A stretch of 64,000 bases of DNA from Pseudanabaena sp. Chao 1811 (GCF_027942295.1 NZ_CP101416.1:124001-188000); one strand, 5' to 3'. Positions 35,688 through 45,976 are shown, counted from the first letter of the stretch. A program made the numbers and translations. Notes: generated by a model from the sequence alone, not told the origin.

Positions 35688-36867
35688 TTTGTACCTCTGG
35701 ATCTAATTCAAGACTGGGATATGTAACCTTCGGTCTAATACCAAAGACTCTCTTAAATAGCAATACACCAGTTGTGCGGAACCAACCGACTAAGCCATCA
35801 GGCAGCACCATCACCACAATCAAGAACATTGCCCCCTGAAAGAACAACCAAATTTCAGGAAACTGTTCACTGAGGATACTCTTGGCAAAGTTTACGAGGA
35901 TAGCGCCGATTAATGCGCCAATGAGCGTTGCTCTACCGCCGACCGCGACCCAAATCACCATTTCAATCGATAAGCCAATATCCATAGCTTTGGGTGAAAT
36001 GATGCCTGTTTGGGGAGTAAATAATGCGCCGCCAATACCAGCTAAAACTGCGGATATGGCAAAGACGAGAACTTTAAAACCTGTGGGATCGTAGCCTGAA
36101 AATCTTGCCCGATTTTCGTCATCCCTTAGAGCTATTAGTAATCTGCCAAATCTACCAGTGGTGAGCCAACGGCAAAGCGCATAGGATAGACCGAGAAAGA
36201 CAACGGTGAGAATATAGAAAACTCGTTGGGTTTCAGGAGCGTTGATATCATAACCAAATAGGGTTTTGAAATCAGTGAGTCCATTTGTCCCATTGATATA
36301 CTGCTGCTGACCGTTGAAGAAGTTGAAGAAAATAATCGTGGTTGCTTGGGTCAGAATTGAGAAATATACGCCACGAATACGGTTTCTAAATACGAGATAT
36401 CCTAAGATTGCGCCGACTATCGCTGGTATTAAGACGATCGCTAAAAGCGTAAATTCAAAGGAGAAAAACGGTTCCCACAATGCAGGTAGTTTGGTAATGC
36501 CGTAGAGGGGCATGAAGGAAGGTAACTTATCGGTTGCGTCAGGAGGAAATTGCAGCTTTAAGTGCATAGCGAGGGCATAACCACCCAATCCAAAGAATAC
36601 GCCATGTCCTAAGCTCAAAAGCCCTGTATAGCCCCAGATCAAGTCAATTCCTAGAGCCACGATCGCTAAAGCCAAAAATCGACCTAGCATCGTGATCCGA
36701 AAGGCTTGACCTGTGGCGGTAAAAATTGCAGGAATTACAAAAATCAATAATAGAGCGATCACTAAACCGACACCAATTTCAATTCCAAGCGATCGCCACT
36801 TGTTGTTTGATGAATTTTTCGATGTAGATGGAGTCGAAATCGTAGAAATATCTTCTGTCGTACTCAT
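35662..36867 (-). CDS. urtC: Urea ABC transporter permease UrtC
   Basis: The 401-aa protein has about nine membrane helices of the LivM type and characteristic segments LIWGYTGLLSLGHGVFFGLG, SGYDPTGFKVLVFAISAV and VAVGGRATLIGALIGA. The extra loop with PLYGITKLPALWEPF is typical of UrtC. It forms the membrane channel with UrtB. urtB precedes it by 5 bp and urtD overlaps its end. Confidence 0.95.
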   Translation of the reverse strand: MSTTEDISTISTPSTSKNSSNNKWRSLGIEIGVGLVIALLLIFVIPAIFTATGQAFRITMLGRFLALAIVALGIDLIWGYTGLLSLGHGVFFGLGGYALAMHLKLQFPPDATDKLPSFMPLYGITKLPALWEPFFSFEFTLLAIVLIPAIVGAILGYLVFRNRIRGVYFSILTQATTIIFFNFFNGQQQYINGTNGLTDFKTLFGYDINAPETQRVFYILTVVFLGLSYALCRWLTTGRFGRLLIALRDDENRARFSGYDPTGFKVLVFAISAVLAGIGGALFTPQTGIISPKAMDIGLSIEMVIWVAVGGRATLIGALIGAILVNFAKSILSEQFPEIWLFFQGAMFLIVVMVLPDGLVGWFRTTGVLLFKRVFGIRPKVTYPSLELDPEVQNERQNLRD

Positions 36868-36872
36868 AATAA

Positions 36873-38042
36873 TTACAACTCCACTGAACGACCTTTTTGA
36901 GGAAACATTCCCGCAGGCTTATATTGCAAGAAAGCAACAATCATCAGGAACAGCAATACTTTCGCCATACTTGTAGTGCCAAAGAAAGTGAAAAATCCTG
37001 CAACGGGACTTTGTGCGCCAAATAAAGTAACAAAGGTTTGGGAACCGAAAAGATAACTCGTAATCCCGATCGCCATTGCGGCGGCGATACTACCAATCAA
37101 CTTACCGACACCACCAACGACCACCACCATAAAGGTATCGACAATGTAGTTCTGTCCTGTATTGGGACCTACCGAACCAAGGAAGCTCACCGCACATCCT
37201 GCGATCCCCGCCAATCCTGAGCCAAGAGAAAAAGTTAAAGCGTCCACAGTTTTCGTAGGAATACCTAAACAAGAACTCATTTGGCGGTTTTGGGTAACGG
37301 CACGAATACGTAAGCCCCAAGGCGATTTTTCCAGAAATAAGTAAATGCCGACTACACAGGCGATCGTTAAAACAATGATGAATAGGCGGACATAGGGTAA
37401 TTGCAATGACCCGATCGCAATCCCACCTCTTAACCACTTAGGCGCTGTTACGTCCACATTCTGAGCGCCAAACCAAGGTTGAGTGACCGCCATTTTGTAA
37501 GTCTGTCCTAGAAATACTGCCACGGCTCCTGAAATTGCGAGGGATAGGGGCAAGAGAATCGCGATCGCCCAATTCCGAATCGCTTCCCAATTTGGTCTTT
37601 TTTGTAAAATCCAAACTGCCCCAAAATACAACAGGCTAAACACCAAGATGGCGGCAATAATCACCCAATTCACACTGCGAACAAATTGCTGCAAAATCAA
37701 GCTCACGCCCCAAGTTGCCAAAAGTGTTTCTAATGGCCGCCCATAGAGATAACGAATTACTCCCTTTTCCAAGAGAAATCCGATCCCTGCGGTCACCAAA
37801 AAAGCGGCAATCAGGGCTGCAAAAACATAAAAGTCTGTCCAAGGTTCTCCCAACTTTTTGAAGCCATTCTGCACCACAAAGGTTGTATATGCACCCAGCA
37901 TCATCAATTCGCCGTGAGCCATATTAATTACGCCCATTAAGCCAAAGACGATCGCCAGTCCTAATGCTGCCAATAATAGTACCGAACCCGTACTGATACC
38001 ATTAAATACTCCCTCGAGAAGTCGGAGAAGATTTTCATTCAT
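36873..38042 (-). CDS. urtB: Urea ABC transporter permease UrtB
   Basis: The 389-aa LivH-type permease begins MNENLLRLLEGVFNGISTGS and has LGLAIVFGLMGVINMAHGEL, RPLETLLATWGVSLILQQFV, RAVTQNRQMSSCLGI and VVVVGGVGKLIGSIAAAMA. The start at 38042 gives the normal N-terminus; a longer frame to 38135 lacks homologous-looking sequence. It pairs with UrtC. It follows urtA by 195 bp, which holds a small hairpin (gatgcaaagcatc). Confidence 0.94.
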   Translation of the reverse strand: MNENLLRLLEGVFNGISTGSVLLLAALGLAIVFGLMGVINMAHGELMMLGAYTTFVVQNGFKKLGEPWTDFYVFAALIAAFLVTAGIGFLLEKGVIRYLYGRPLETLLATWGVSLILQQFVRSVNWVIIAAILVFSLLYFGAVWILQKRPNWEAIRNWAIAILLPLSLAISGAVAVFLGQTYKMAVTQPWFGAQNVDVTAPKWLRGGIAIGSLQLPYVRLFIIVLTIACVVGIYLFLEKSPWGLRIRAVTQNRQMSSCLGIPTKTVDALTFSLGSGLAGIAGCAVSFLGSVGPNTGQNYIVDTFMVVVVGGVGKLIGSIAAAMAIGITSYLFGSQTFVTLFGAQSPVAGFFTFFGTTSMAKVLLFLMIVAFLQYKPAGMFPQKGRSVEL

Positions 38043-38237
38043 GACTCTATCTACATAAAAAATATGAGCAGCTTCGGTAATAAATACCGAACAGAACCAA
38101 AATAGTTTGCTACGCAGTAATTGCCTGCACAGCAAACTATTTTGAGGTTTGAAAGTTAATTGATGTCAGGGATAGACGATGCAAAGCATCTCTCATACCT
38201 GCCACGACAAAGGGCTTAGCCCCTTGCCTGTAGAAGT

Positions 38238-39578
38238 CTAAGCCTTCTTGAATTTGCCACCCTTTGCCTTATCGGAGTAGTCGCAAGCAAAGCCCTTAGT
38301 CTCAGCTACGAATTGGTTCCAAGGTAGTGGGGGAACTGCGGTCTTAGTTTCATAGACCACCTTGAATTGTCCATCAGGTGTAACTTCACCAATACGGACA
38401 AACTTAGACAAGTGATGGCTATTTTCCATCGTTACCTTGCCTTCAGGAGCATCGAAGGTTTGACCGAGTGCAGCCATTCTTACGGCTTCAAGATCATCTG
38501 CCTTACCAGCCTTCTCAACAGCTTGCTTCCAAATGTTGACGGCAATGTATCCAGCTTCCATTGGGTCATTGGTTACACGATCTGCGCCATACTTCGCCTT
38601 GAAAGCTTCGACAAACTTCTTGTTAACGGGATTGTCAACGGTCATGAAGTAGTTCCATGCTGCATAGTGACCCTTGAGGAATTCAGGTCCGATCGCTTTA
38701 ACTTCTTCTTCAGCGATACTTACAGACATGGAAGGATACTTATCAGCCGTGAGACCAGCACCTTGCATTTGTTTGAAGAACGCAACGTTACTATCACCGT
38801 TGAGGGAGTTGTAGATTACGCCGCCATTAGGAAGTGCTTGCTTAATCTTGGTGATAATTGGGGTAACTTCAGAGTTGCCCAAGGGTAGATAGTCTTCGCC
38901 AACGACCTTACCGCCCAAAGCTTCAAGCTGAGCCTTGATAATTGTATTCGCGGTACGAGGGAATACATAGTCAGAACCGACGAGGAAGAACTCTTTGCCC
39001 TTGTTCTTGAGCAACCATTCTACGGAAGGCTCAATCTGTTGGTTCGGTGCAGCGCCAGTGTAGAAGATGTTCTTCGAGCATTCTTGACCTTCGTACTGAA
39101 CAGGATAGAAGAGTAAGTGATCCTTGGATTCAAATACAGGAAGTACTGCTTTACGGCTAGCAGAAGTCCAGCAACCAAACACGACCACAACCTTATCTTG
39201 GTCAATTAATTTCTTGGCTTTTTCTGCAAATGTTGGCCAGTCAGAGTTACCATCTTCCACGATCGCTTCGATTTGCTTGCCAAGCACACCGCCCTTCTTA
39301 TTAATTTCTTCGATCGCAAGTTGGGTTGCATCAACTAGACTCTTTTCGCTGATCGCCATTGTTCCACTTAGGGAGTGCAAGATACCAACCTTGATAGTGC
39401 CACCTTTGGCGGCTGTAGTTGCTGCAGTTGGGGAAGCGGCTGTAGTTGCGGTTGTGGTTGCTCCTGTAGTTGCCGTTGGTGTAGGTGTAGATGGGGTACA
39501 GGCTTTAATTAAACCACTAACTCCAAGCGCCGCAGATCCATAGACAATAAACTTACGACGATTAATTTTCTTGCTCAT
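38238..39578 (-). CDS. urtA: Urea ABC transporter substrate-binding protein UrtA
   Basis: The 446-aa protein has a twin-arginine-like leader ([14 protein letters not shown]) and a lipobox-like LIKAC, followed by a Thr/Ala-rich linker, then the periplasmic-binding domain ([59 protein letters not shown]). The sequence VQYEGQECS and [13 protein letters not shown] are UrtA-specific. It binds urea at the outer face of the membrane and delivers it to UrtBC. It is the first urt gene, with a candidate NtcA box 148 bp upstream. Confidence 0.96.
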   Translation of the reverse strand: MSKKINRRKFIVYGSAALGVSGLIKACTPSTPTPTATTGATTTATTAASPTAATTAAKGGTIKVGILHSLSGTMAISEKSLVDATQLAIEEINKKGGVLGKQIEAIVEDGNSDWPTFAEKAKKLIDQDKVVVVFGCWTSASRKAVLPVFESKDHLLFYPVQYEGQECSKNIFYTGAAPNQQIEPSVEWLLKNKGKEFFLVGSDYVFPRTANTIIKAQLEALGGKVVGEDYLPLGNSEVTPIITKIKQALPNGGVIYNSLNGDSNVAFFKQMQGAGLTADKYPSMSVSIAEEEVKAIGPEFLKGHYAAWNYFMTVDNPVNKKFVEAFKAKYGADRVTNDPMEAGYIAVNIWKQAVEKAGKADDLEAVRMAALGQTFDAPEGKVTMENSHHLSKFVRIGEVTPDGQFKVVYETKTAVPPLPWNQFVAETKGFACDYSDKAKGGKFKKA

Positions 39579-39725
39579 TAAACTTTAATGCCTCCAAACA
39601 ATTGATAAATTCTATTGAAGAAATTTGACAAAAACTAGGATGGAGGTTGAACCTCACTCCTCTCACACTGAAATCAATCAAAATTTACAGCTTCACAATC
39701 CTGATATAGTTAAATCAGACAAGTT

Positions 39726-39739
39726 GTATCACAGAATAC
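39726..39739 (-). promoter_or_regulatory. Candidate NtcA binding site upstream of urtA
   Basis: The sequence gtatcacagaatac fits GTA-N8-TAC exactly, the consensus of the cyanobacterial nitrogen regulator NtcA. On the minus strand, 22 bp further toward urtA, the hexamer CAGGAT is a weak -10 (consensus TAN3T). Spacing and location fit nitrogen-starvation activation of urea uptake. Confidence 0.65.
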
Positions 39740-39872
39740 TTTTTATACACCTTGGTTGTGTCAGAACCTATGTTTACCAGTAGTTTGCGATACAACAAGC
39801 AAGAGAGCATGTGTTAACACTTTGTGACATAGACAAGTAGGGAAGTCCTGAAAAGGAAGGTATTTACTGTGA

Positions 39873-39909
39873 TTAATGATAGGCGGCGCTTTGCGCCGCC
39901 TATCATTAA
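39873..39909. repeat. Hairpin ttaatgataggcggcgc
   Basis: A perfect palindrome with 17-bp arms and a ttt loop, in the urtA-ureG interval. The core ggcggcgctttgcgccgcc recurs elsewhere in the window. Confidence 0.65.
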
Positions 39910-39935
39910 CTATGTAGCACTGCAAGTTCAGACAT

Positions 39936-39979
39936 AAAAAAACAAAAGAGAGTTGCGCCGCAACTCTCTTTTGTTTTTT
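39936..39979. repeat. Hairpin aacaaaagagagttgcg
   Basis: The arms aaaacaaaagagagttgcg and cgcaactctcttttgtttt form a perfect palindrome. Its agagagttg core recurs at 49154 and 57622. Confidence 0.65.
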
Positions 39980-40069
39980 GTCTTTTCTAATATAACTGGC
40001 TATGACTATAAATATTAAATTCCACTGATATTATGCTCATATACAGCGCTTTGTGCTTACTTGTAACCC

Positions 40070-40118
40070 AGAAATATTTTTGAAAGCTTTGCGAAGCAAA
40101 GCTTTCAAAAATATTTCT
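40070..40118. repeat. Hairpin agaaatatttttgaaagctt
   Basis: A perfect long palindrome (arms agaaatatttttgaaagctt and aagctttcaaaaatatttct) about 120 bp downstream of the ureG stop. Confidence 0.65.
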
Positions 40119-40235
40119 ATACTCCTCAAAGCCTCAATAGGCTGAAAGTATATGTTTAATTAGTCAGTTTGACGAGTGCACGAAATGGTAAAAGAGAAAT
40201 AGATTTATAGATAGGAATTACTCCCAAGAACCTTT

Positions 40236-40829
40236 TTACATCTTTTTAATAATGAAATCAGTTATATGTTCTAAACCTTCCTGATTCTTAAGGTTGCTGA
40301 AGACAAAAGGTTTGTCGCCACGCATTTTCAGTGCATCCCTTTCCATTACTCCGAGATCTGCACCAACGTAAGGAGCTAAATCAATTTTATTAATTACCAA
40401 TAAATCAGATTTAGTGATTCCTGGTCCCCCCTTGCGTGGAATTTTGTCACCTGCGGCAACATCAATCACGTAGAGTGTCAAATCAACCAATTCAGGACTG
40501 AAGGTGGAAGCCAGATTATCACCACCACTTTCGACAAAGATTAAATCTAAATCAGTAAAGCGAAGTTCTAATTGCTCGATCGCCGCTAAATTCATGGAGG
40601 CATCTTCGCGAATCGCGGTATGGGGACAACCTCCTGTCTCTACACCAACAATGCGATCTCGGTCTAGAGCTTCACTCCGTACTAGGAACTGAGCATCCTC
40701 TTGAGTATAAATATCATTGGTCACGACAGCAATTTGAAAATGCGATCGCATTGATTTACAGAGCGAATCGACAAGGGCAGTTTTTCCAGAACCGACGGGA
40801 CCAGCAACGCCAACACGAAATGGTGACAT
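40236..40829 (-). CDS. ureG: Urease accessory GTPase UreG
   Basis: The 197-aa protein has the SIMIBI GTPase P-loop ([13 protein letters not shown]), [33 protein letters not shown] (the CPH metal motif) and [13 protein letters not shown]. It hydrolyses GTP to drive nickel insertion into urease in complex with UreD and UreF. Its start is divergent from ureE with 146 bp between them. Confidence 0.97.
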   Translation of the reverse strand: MSPFRVGVAGPVGSGKTALVDSLCKSMRSHFQIAVVTNDIYTQEDAQFLVRSEALDRDRIVGVETGGCPHTAIREDASMNLAAIEQLELRFTDLDLIFVESGGDNLASTFSPELVDLTLYVIDVAAGDKIPRKGGPGITKSDLLVINKIDLAPYVGADLGVMERDALKMRGDKPFVFSNLKNQEGLEHITDFIIKKM

Positions 40830-40881
40830 AGAAATTTATCTTTAATCTATACTGTTTAAGGATAACGCTTAAATATTCGCA

Positions 40882-40930
40882 TTTAATATTTTTGATGGAG
40901 CGGATTTGCAGCTCCATCAAAAATATTAAA
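40882..40930. repeat. Hairpin between divergent ureG and ureE
   Basis: A palindrome with arms tttaatatttttgatggagc and gctccatcaaaaatattaaa. It lies in the shared promoter region of two divergent urease accessory genes, so it may affect one or both transcripts. Confidence 0.6.
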
Positions 40931-40975
40931 TTATGGAAAGCTTAGCGCTATCCACCATAGTATAGGTTAGGAATT

Positions 40976-41431
40976 ATGCACATTCTCACACAACGTTTAT
41001 CTTCCCATGCCAAACAACTATTTAATGCAGAATCTTTACTTACACTATCTCTAGTTGCAGAAGATAGAACTCGTAGCCGTCATCGCTTTACCACAGTAGA
41101 AGGAGAAGAGGTAAATTTACAACTTCCTAGAGGAACCGTACTAAAGGAAGGAGATTTTCTTGCCGATGAGCATGGTCAGGCGATCGCTAAAGTTGTCGCT
41201 AAGCCAGAACCCGTTGTCACTGTCACCACCCACCATCCTCTTGATTTTCTGCGTGCTGCCTATCACTTAGGAAATCGCCACATAGCCTTAGAAATTACCG
41301 AAAGTTATTTGCGCCTATCCCCCGATCCCGTTCTCGAAGATATGGTTCGCAAAATGGGATTGAATATCATTGAAGAAATTCAGCCATTCCAACCTGAAAC
41401 TGGCGCTTACCATCATCACCATGATCATTAA
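40976..41431 (+). CDS. ureE: Urease accessory protein UreE
   Basis: The 151-aa protein has the UreE fold elements: VAEDRTRSRHRFTT, NLQLPRGTVLKEGDFL and VTVTTHHPLDFLRAAYHLGN, where the second domain dimerises and binds nickel. The C-terminus is HHHHDH, a His-rich nickel-binding tail. It delivers nickel to UreG. It overlaps ureF by 11 bp, so the two are coupled. Confidence 0.95.
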   Translation: MHILTQRLSSHAKQLFNAESLLTLSLVAEDRTRSRHRFTTVEGEEVNLQLPRGTVLKEGDFLADEHGQAIAKVVAKPEPVVTVTTHHPLDFLRAAYHLGNRHIALEITESYLRLSPDPVLEDMVRKMGLNIIEEIQPFQPETGAYHHHHDH

Positions 41432-42143
41432 TCCCGACGCTTTGCAAATATTGCGGCTCTTGCAAATTACTAGTCCTGCTTTGCCTGTGGGAGCCTACAG
41501 CTATTCAGAAGGAATTGAGTACCTTTGCAATTCAGGAGTGATTCAGACTGAGGTGGATCTCTGTAATTGGTTAAAGAGAGAGATGCACTTTGGATTTATC
41601 ACCAACGAGGCGGCGATCGCTCTCCGCGCCCATCAAGCAATGCTCAACAATGATCTAGTTGACCTTAACTATTGGAATAGTTGGCTTTCAGCAACAAGGG
41701 AAACCGAAGAAGTCCGTCTTGCCAGTTGGCAAATGGGGCAGTCATTGATGAAGCTCTGGGCGCAACTTGACGATCAACAATTATGGCGATCGCAATCAAT
41801 AAATCAGATTTTGCCAACCGCTAAGGATAATTCTGAAGGACAGGGTTGTAACTATGCGATCGCCTTTGGCATTGTCGGGGCGAGTTTAGAAATTGATGCA
41901 AGTAACACCGTCCTTGGCTACATGCATAGCTGGGTATCGAATTTAGTGAGCGCGGCTGTGCGATCGGTTCCCTTTGGACAAACCACAGGACAGCAGATTA
42001 TTTTTCGACTCAATACCGATATTTTGCAAAGTTCACAATCAGCATTAGACCGTCTAGATAGCGAGTTGGAATGGTGCGGCTGGGGGGCAAGTTTAGCCAG
42101 TGCCAATCATGAAACACAATATTCACGACTATTTCGCAGCTAA
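41421..42143 (+). CDS. ureF: Urease accessory protein UreF
   Basis: The 240-aa helical protein has the UreF signature SPALPVGAYSYSEGIEYL near the start, and later MHSWVSNLVSAAVRSVPFGQ and ASANHETQYSRLFRS at the C-terminus. It links UreD to UreG and checks GTPase activity during nickel loading. The ATG at 41421 (MIINPDALQILRL) overlaps the end of ureE and gives the usual length; the longer frame from 41370 would run in ureE. Confidence 0.94.
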   Translation: MIINPDALQILRLLQITSPALPVGAYSYSEGIEYLCNSGVIQTEVDLCNWLKREMHFGFITNEAAIALRAHQAMLNNDLVDLNYWNSWLSATRETEEVRLASWQMGQSLMKLWAQLDDQQLWRSQSINQILPTAKDNSEGQGCNYAIAFGIVGASLEIDASNTVLGYMHSWVSNLVSAAVRSVPFGQTTGQQIIFRLNTDILQSSQSALDRLDSELEWCGWGASLASANHETQYSRLFRS

Positions 42144-42148
42144 AACCC

Positions 42149-42220
42149 ATATTGTTATGCTGTCTACATAGCGGGCTGCATAACAATATGAGGAGGGGCG
42201 CAGTGCGCCCCTCCTCATAT
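42149..42220. terminator. Two hairpins after ureF
   Basis: The arms catattgttatgc and gcataacaatatg (42149-42190) overlap a GC-rich hairpin (atatgaggaggggcgca / tgcgcccctcctcatat, 42186-42220). They probably terminate ureE-ureF. Confidence 0.6.
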
Positions 42221-42278
42221 TGAGCCATCAAACGATACAATCGTTTAGATAGTGGGTATCGCAAAAAATTTAGAGAAT

Positions 42279-43148
42279 ATGGCAGTAATTATTGACGGCA
42301 AGGCACTTGCTAAGAAAATGCAAAGCGCGATCGCAGAGGAGGTCGCACAATTACAAACCCAGTATGGTCGTCCTCCGGGGCTAGCCGTGCTAATGGTTGG
42401 CGATAATCCTGCCAGTGCCGCCTATGTCAAAAACAAAGAAACTGCCTGTCACAAAGCGGGGATCGCATCTTTTGGCAAGCATTTTCCTGCAAGCGTTACC
42501 CAACAAGAATTAGAGCAAGTAATTGATGAACTCAATGCCGATGATCGCGTGGATGGCATTTTGATTCAATTACCTTTGCCCGACAAATTTGATGCGATCG
42601 CCCTGTTAAATCGCCTCGATCCTGATAAAGATGCCGATGGCTTACACCCCAATAATTTAGGTAAACTAGCGCGAGGTGAAGCAGGCTTACGGAGTTGCAC
42701 ACCTGCGGGAGTGATGGAGCTTTTAGCCGAAGCCAAAATTGATATTGCTGGGAAAAATGCCGTAGTGATCGGGCGCAGCATTCTCGTAGGCAAGCCCGTT
42801 GCCCTAATGCTGCTCGAAGAAAATGCCACAGTGACGATCGCCCATTCCCGTACCAAGAATCTTGCCGAAATTACCCGCAAAGCTGATATTTTAATTGCAG
42901 CGATCGGTAGACCCGAATTTGTAACTGCCGAGATGGTAAAACCTGAAGCTGTGGTAATTGATGTGGGGATTAACCGCATCACCGACTATGAAGGCAAATC
43001 CCGCTTAGTTGGCGATGTGGACTATGCCAGCGTCAGTGAAGTTGCCTCCCACATTACCCCTGTTCCGAGGGGAGTTGGTCCAATGACTGTAACCATGCTC
43101 CTACACAACACTGTATGGAGCTACAAGCAAAAGTTTGCTAAACCCTAG
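42279..43148 (+). CDS. folD: Bifunctional methylenetetrahydrofolate dehydrogenase/cyclohydrolase
   Basis: The 289-aa protein starts [20 protein letters not shown]. It has [20 protein letters not shown] (catalytic Lys in YVKNK), [14 protein letters not shown], the NAD(P) loop [20 protein letters not shown] and [16 protein letters not shown]. FolD interconverts methylene- and formyl-tetrahydrofolate. Start 42279 gives the standard N-terminus; the GTG at 42252 adds nine atypical residues. Confidence 0.97.
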   Translation: MAVIIDGKALAKKMQSAIAEEVAQLQTQYGRPPGLAVLMVGDNPASAAYVKNKETACHKAGIASFGKHFPASVTQQELEQVIDELNADDRVDGILIQLPLPDKFDAIALLNRLDPDKDADGLHPNNLGKLARGEAGLRSCTPAGVMELLAEAKIDIAGKNAVVIGRSILVGKPVALMLLEENATVTIAHSRTKNLAEITRKADILIAAIGRPEFVTAEMVKPEAVVIDVGINRITDYEGKSRLVGDVDYASVSEVASHITPVPRGVGPMTVTMLLHNTVWSYKQKFAKP

Positions 43149-43195
43149 AATTTTTGGGTTTCAATAGATTAGGTATTAAAACCCAAAAATTCTAG
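43145..43195 (+). terminator. Hairpin after folD
   Basis: The arms ctagaatttttgggttt and aaacccaaaaattctag flank a loop of about 17 bp. It overlaps the folD stop codon. Confidence 0.65.
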
Positions 43196-43285
43196 AGAGA
43201 GGATCGCAAGACGTTGCATAATATACATTCTGGATACTGTCTGGAATTCTGCCCCAATTCCAGCAATTATTAGGACTTACGCATC

Positions 43286-43326
43286 GTTTAGATGTGGCGC
43301 GGGCAAAGCCCACGCCACATCTAAAC
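43286..43326. repeat. Perfect palindrome upstream of crtE
   Basis: The arms gtttagatgtggcgcgggc and gcccacgccacatctaaac are nearly perfect complements (one mismatch). It lies 64 bp before the crtE start. Confidence 0.6.
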
Positions 43327-43389
43327 AAAAACCAGTAAATTCTTTAATTATTTATTGTCGAGTAACTGTCGAAATCACTAAAGCCAGCT

Positions 43390-44292
43390 ATGCCATCACA
43401 AACCGTCGCATTCAATTTAGATAAGTATTTACGCGATCTCAAGCAGGAGGTTGAGGCAGCCCTTGATGCTTCGATCGCTGTTACCTATCCCGAAAAAATT
43501 TATGAATCCATGCGCTACTCGCTGATGGCTGGTGGCAAGCGTTTACGCCCAATCCTCTGTCTTGCCGCCTGTGAATTGCTCGGTGGCGATCGCGCTTGGG
43601 CAATGCCCACAGCCTGCGCGATGGAAATGGTACATACTATGTCTTTAATCCATGACGATTTACCATCGATGGACAATGACGATTTTCGACGCGGCAAACC
43701 AACCAATCACAAGGTTTATGGTGATGATATTGCAATTTTGGCGGGGGATGCCTTACTTGCCTATGCCTTTGAATTTATCGCTGCTCAAACCAAAAACGTA
43801 CCTGCGGAGAGGGTTTTAAAAGCGATCGCCCATCTCGGTCATGCTGTGGCGGCGACGGGTTTGGTTGGTGGTCAGGTAGTTGACTTAGAATGTGAGGGTA
43901 AGCAGGATGTGACTGCGGACACACTCACCTTTATTCATTTACATAAAACGGCGGCTCTATTAGAGTCCTGCGTCATCTGTGGAGCATTGCTAGCAGGTGC
44001 AAATGATACCGACATTAAGCGTTTATCCACTTATTCTAATAATATCGGTTTAGCTTTTCAGATCATTGATGACATCTTAGATATCACTGCTACTTCTGAA
44101 GAGCTTGGAAAAACTGCTGGTAAAGATCTCGCTGCTCAAAAGGTTACTTACCCTAGCCTATGGGGAATTGAGGTTTCTCAGCAAAAAGCTCAGGAATTGG
44201 TAGAACAAGCAAAAGCTCAACTGGTAAGTTATGGTGATGCGGCTTTACCTCTTATGGCACTTGCTGATTACATCACTGCTCGGAAAAACTAG
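43390..44292 (+). CDS. crtE: Geranylgeranyl diphosphate synthase
   Basis: The 300-aa prenyltransferase has the first Asp-rich motif D89-D-L-P-S-M-D-N-D-D and the second motif DDILD ([16 protein letters not shown]), with [19 protein letters not shown]. It condenses isopentenyl diphosphate units to make C20 GGPP for carotenoids, phytol and quinones. The Tyr-rich or Phe residues before the first motif fit type II GGPP synthases. A DUF212 gene follows, which is a conserved neighbour in cyanobacteria. Confidence 0.95.
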   Translation: MPSQTVAFNLDKYLRDLKQEVEAALDASIAVTYPEKIYESMRYSLMAGGKRLRPILCLAACELLGGDRAWAMPTACAMEMVHTMSLIHDDLPSMDNDDFRRGKPTNHKVYGDDIAILAGDALLAYAFEFIAAQTKNVPAERVLKAIAHLGHAVAATGLVGGQVVDLECEGKQDVTADTLTFIHLHKTAALLESCVICGALLAGANDTDIKRLSTYSNNIGLAFQIIDDILDITATSEELGKTAGKDLAAQKVTYPSLWGIEVSQQKAQELVEQAKAQLVSYGDAALPLMALADYITARKN

Positions 44293-44350
44293 ACTACATT
44301 CTCAAACTCTTTCTTGACCTTTTCTTACCCTTTAACTGTTGCAATTGATT

Positions 44351-44791
44351 ATGAACATACATCCTGTTGGCGAAATCCTCGATAACCAAGTTCTGCTAAT
44401 TGCTTTATGTTCTAGCCTAACTGCTCAACTTCTCAAGTTATTTATTGAGCTAGCGCAGTTTGGAAAAATCAGACCCAAGGTGATCTTTGAAACAGGGGGA
44501 ATGCCTAGTTCGCATTCTGCTTTAGTTTCGGCACTTGCTACAGGGATCGGTCGTACTCAAGGATGGGATACACCACAGTTTGCGATCGCCACAGTTTTCG
44601 CATTTATCGTGATGTACGATGCCGCAGGTATTCGCCGCGCCGCAGGTAAGCAAGCAAAGGTTCTCAATCAGATCATGGTGGAAGTATTCGAGGAAGAGCA
44701 TGATCCACTTAAGGAGTTATTAGGTCATACTCCTGCCCAAGTTGTTGCGGGTTCGCTCTTAGGTATTTTATTAATGTGGGTTTTCCTATAG
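44351..44791 (+). CDS. Divergent PAP2 (DUF212) membrane protein
   Basis: The 146-aa protein starts MNIHPVGEILDNQVLLIALC. It contains FETGGMPSSHSALVSALATG, the SxxxH phosphatase-like motif, and YDAAGIRRAAGKQAKVLNQI, plus two to three hydrophobic helices. Family members resemble acid phosphatases of the PAP2 superfamily, but no substrate is proven. It is 58 bp after crtE and might act on prenyl phosphates, by context only. Confidence 0.88.
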   Translation: MNIHPVGEILDNQVLLIALCSSLTAQLLKLFIELAQFGKIRPKVIFETGGMPSSHSALVSALATGIGRTQGWDTPQFAIATVFAFIVMYDAAGIRRAAGKQAKVLNQIMVEVFEEEHDPLKELLGHTPAQVVAGSLLGILLMWVFL

Positions 44792-44902
44792 ATTGCGATT
44801 AGATTGCGATCGCTATTTCCAGCAATTGAAAGGGTAGTGCGATGCGCTGCCCTTTATTGTTTTCAGATTAAAATATTTTGTAATGTCTAGGCAATAAAAT
44901 CC

Positions 44903-45976
44903 ATGATTAGAGATATCTCAATCCAAAATTTCAGATGCTTTGAAAATACCTCTATCTCTGGTTTTAAAACCGTAAATCTCATCACTGGCAAAAATAACGC
45001 AGGTAAAACAGCACTTCTAGAAGCTTTACTTTTGGGCGGCTCTCCATACCCAGAGACACTAGCATCTCTTAAGGGTTATCGTCATGAATCTGAAGAGTTG
45101 GACAAAACCTTACCTGAAAGAGCTTGGGATTATTTGTTTTATAACCAAGACAAATCGAAGATAATTACTATTGAGACTAATACTAAAAATATTAGCGATC
45201 AGACTAATAGCCTTTTTATCAAAATTGATGATAATAAGTTAATAGAATCAAACAAATTAATTGATACTAATAAATATATAGATTTCCCATCTACTAAATC
45301 GTCTAATCTACAAATAGAATCTGTTATCAACAAAGACACATTTAAAGGCAAATTGATAGCTAATAAAGAAGGTATTCTAGGCACTTGGTTTAAGCCTTTA
45401 GGGAAGGATAATATACCGTTCATACCATCTAGTTTTGTATTTTCTCAACAGCAAATTGCAGATGAATATGATAAAGCTAGGCTTAGCTATAGAGAAAAAG
45501 AAGTGTTGAATGGATTGAGGATTGTTGATTCATCTATAGATTTAATTGAGTATTTTGGCATAGGAAGTCCTATGCTTTATTTAACCCGCAATAATGAAAA
45601 AAGATTACCTTTACCTTTATTTGGAGATGCTATTAATAGGATTACTGTTATTATTCTTTCGATAGTTAATAACAATAGCAATATATTGCTCATAGACGAA
45701 ATAGAAAATGGGATTCACTATACTAATCAAGCTAATTTATGGAGAGTATTATTTCACTTAGCCAAAGAATTTAATGTGCGAATATTTGCTACTACTCATA
45801 GTTTGGAAATGCTTACAGCATTTGCTAAAGTTGGATTAGAAAGTGAATTTAGTGATTTGGCGGCACATTTTGAGATGGCTAGAAGTGTCAAAACTGGTCA
45901 GATAATTGGCATTAAACGCGATATGGAAACCTTAGAATATAGCTTGTCTCATGATAGGAGAGTTAGAGGTGAGTAA
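44903..45976 (+). CDS. AAA/OLD-like ATPase of a two-gene module
   Basis: The 357-aa protein begins MIRDISIQNFRCFENTSISG with Walker A GKNNAGKTALLEA (about residues 30-42), typical of the AAA_15/AAA_21 (OLD/RecF-like) ATPases. Walker B is LLIDEIENGIHY with Asp265-Glu266, and a switch segment ATTHSLEML has His299. It lacks a fused TOPRIM domain; that function is in the next gene, which overlaps it by 8 bp. Such ATPase pairs are often anti-phage systems. The gene is more AT-rich than its neighbours, suggesting transfer. Confidence 0.85.
   Translation: MIRDISIQNFRCFENTSISGFKTVNLITGKNNAGKTALLEALLLGGSPYPETLASLKGYRHESEELDKTLPERAWDYLFYNQDKSKIITIETNTKNISDQTNSLFIKIDDNKLIESNKLIDTNKYIDFPSTKSSNLQIESVINKDTFKGKLIANKEGILGTWFKPLGKDNIPFIPSSFVFSQQQIADEYDKARLSYREKEVLNGLRIVDSSIDLIEYFGIGSPMLYLTRNNEKRLPLPLFGDAINRITVIILSIVNNNSNILLIDEIENGIHYTNQANLWRVLFHLAKEFNVRIFATTHSLEMLTAFAKVGLESEFSDLAAHFEMARSVKTGQIIGIKRDMETLEYSLSHDRRVRGE

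Larger units (their letters stand above)
39579..40235. other. Intergenic region between urtA and ureG with NtcA box and hairpins
   Basis: No gene is visible in 657 bp. The part near urtA holds the NtcA-like box at 39726-39739. Three hairpins follow: 39873-39909, 39936-39979 and 40070-40118. The rest is AT-rich. The hairpins lie downstream of the minus-strand ureG gene and may terminate it before the urtA promoter. Confidence 0.6.

Noticed and set aside
39124-39543. A 139-aa frame antisense to urtA
   Set aside because: It mirrors the Thr/Ala-rich linker and has no promoter or ribosome site.
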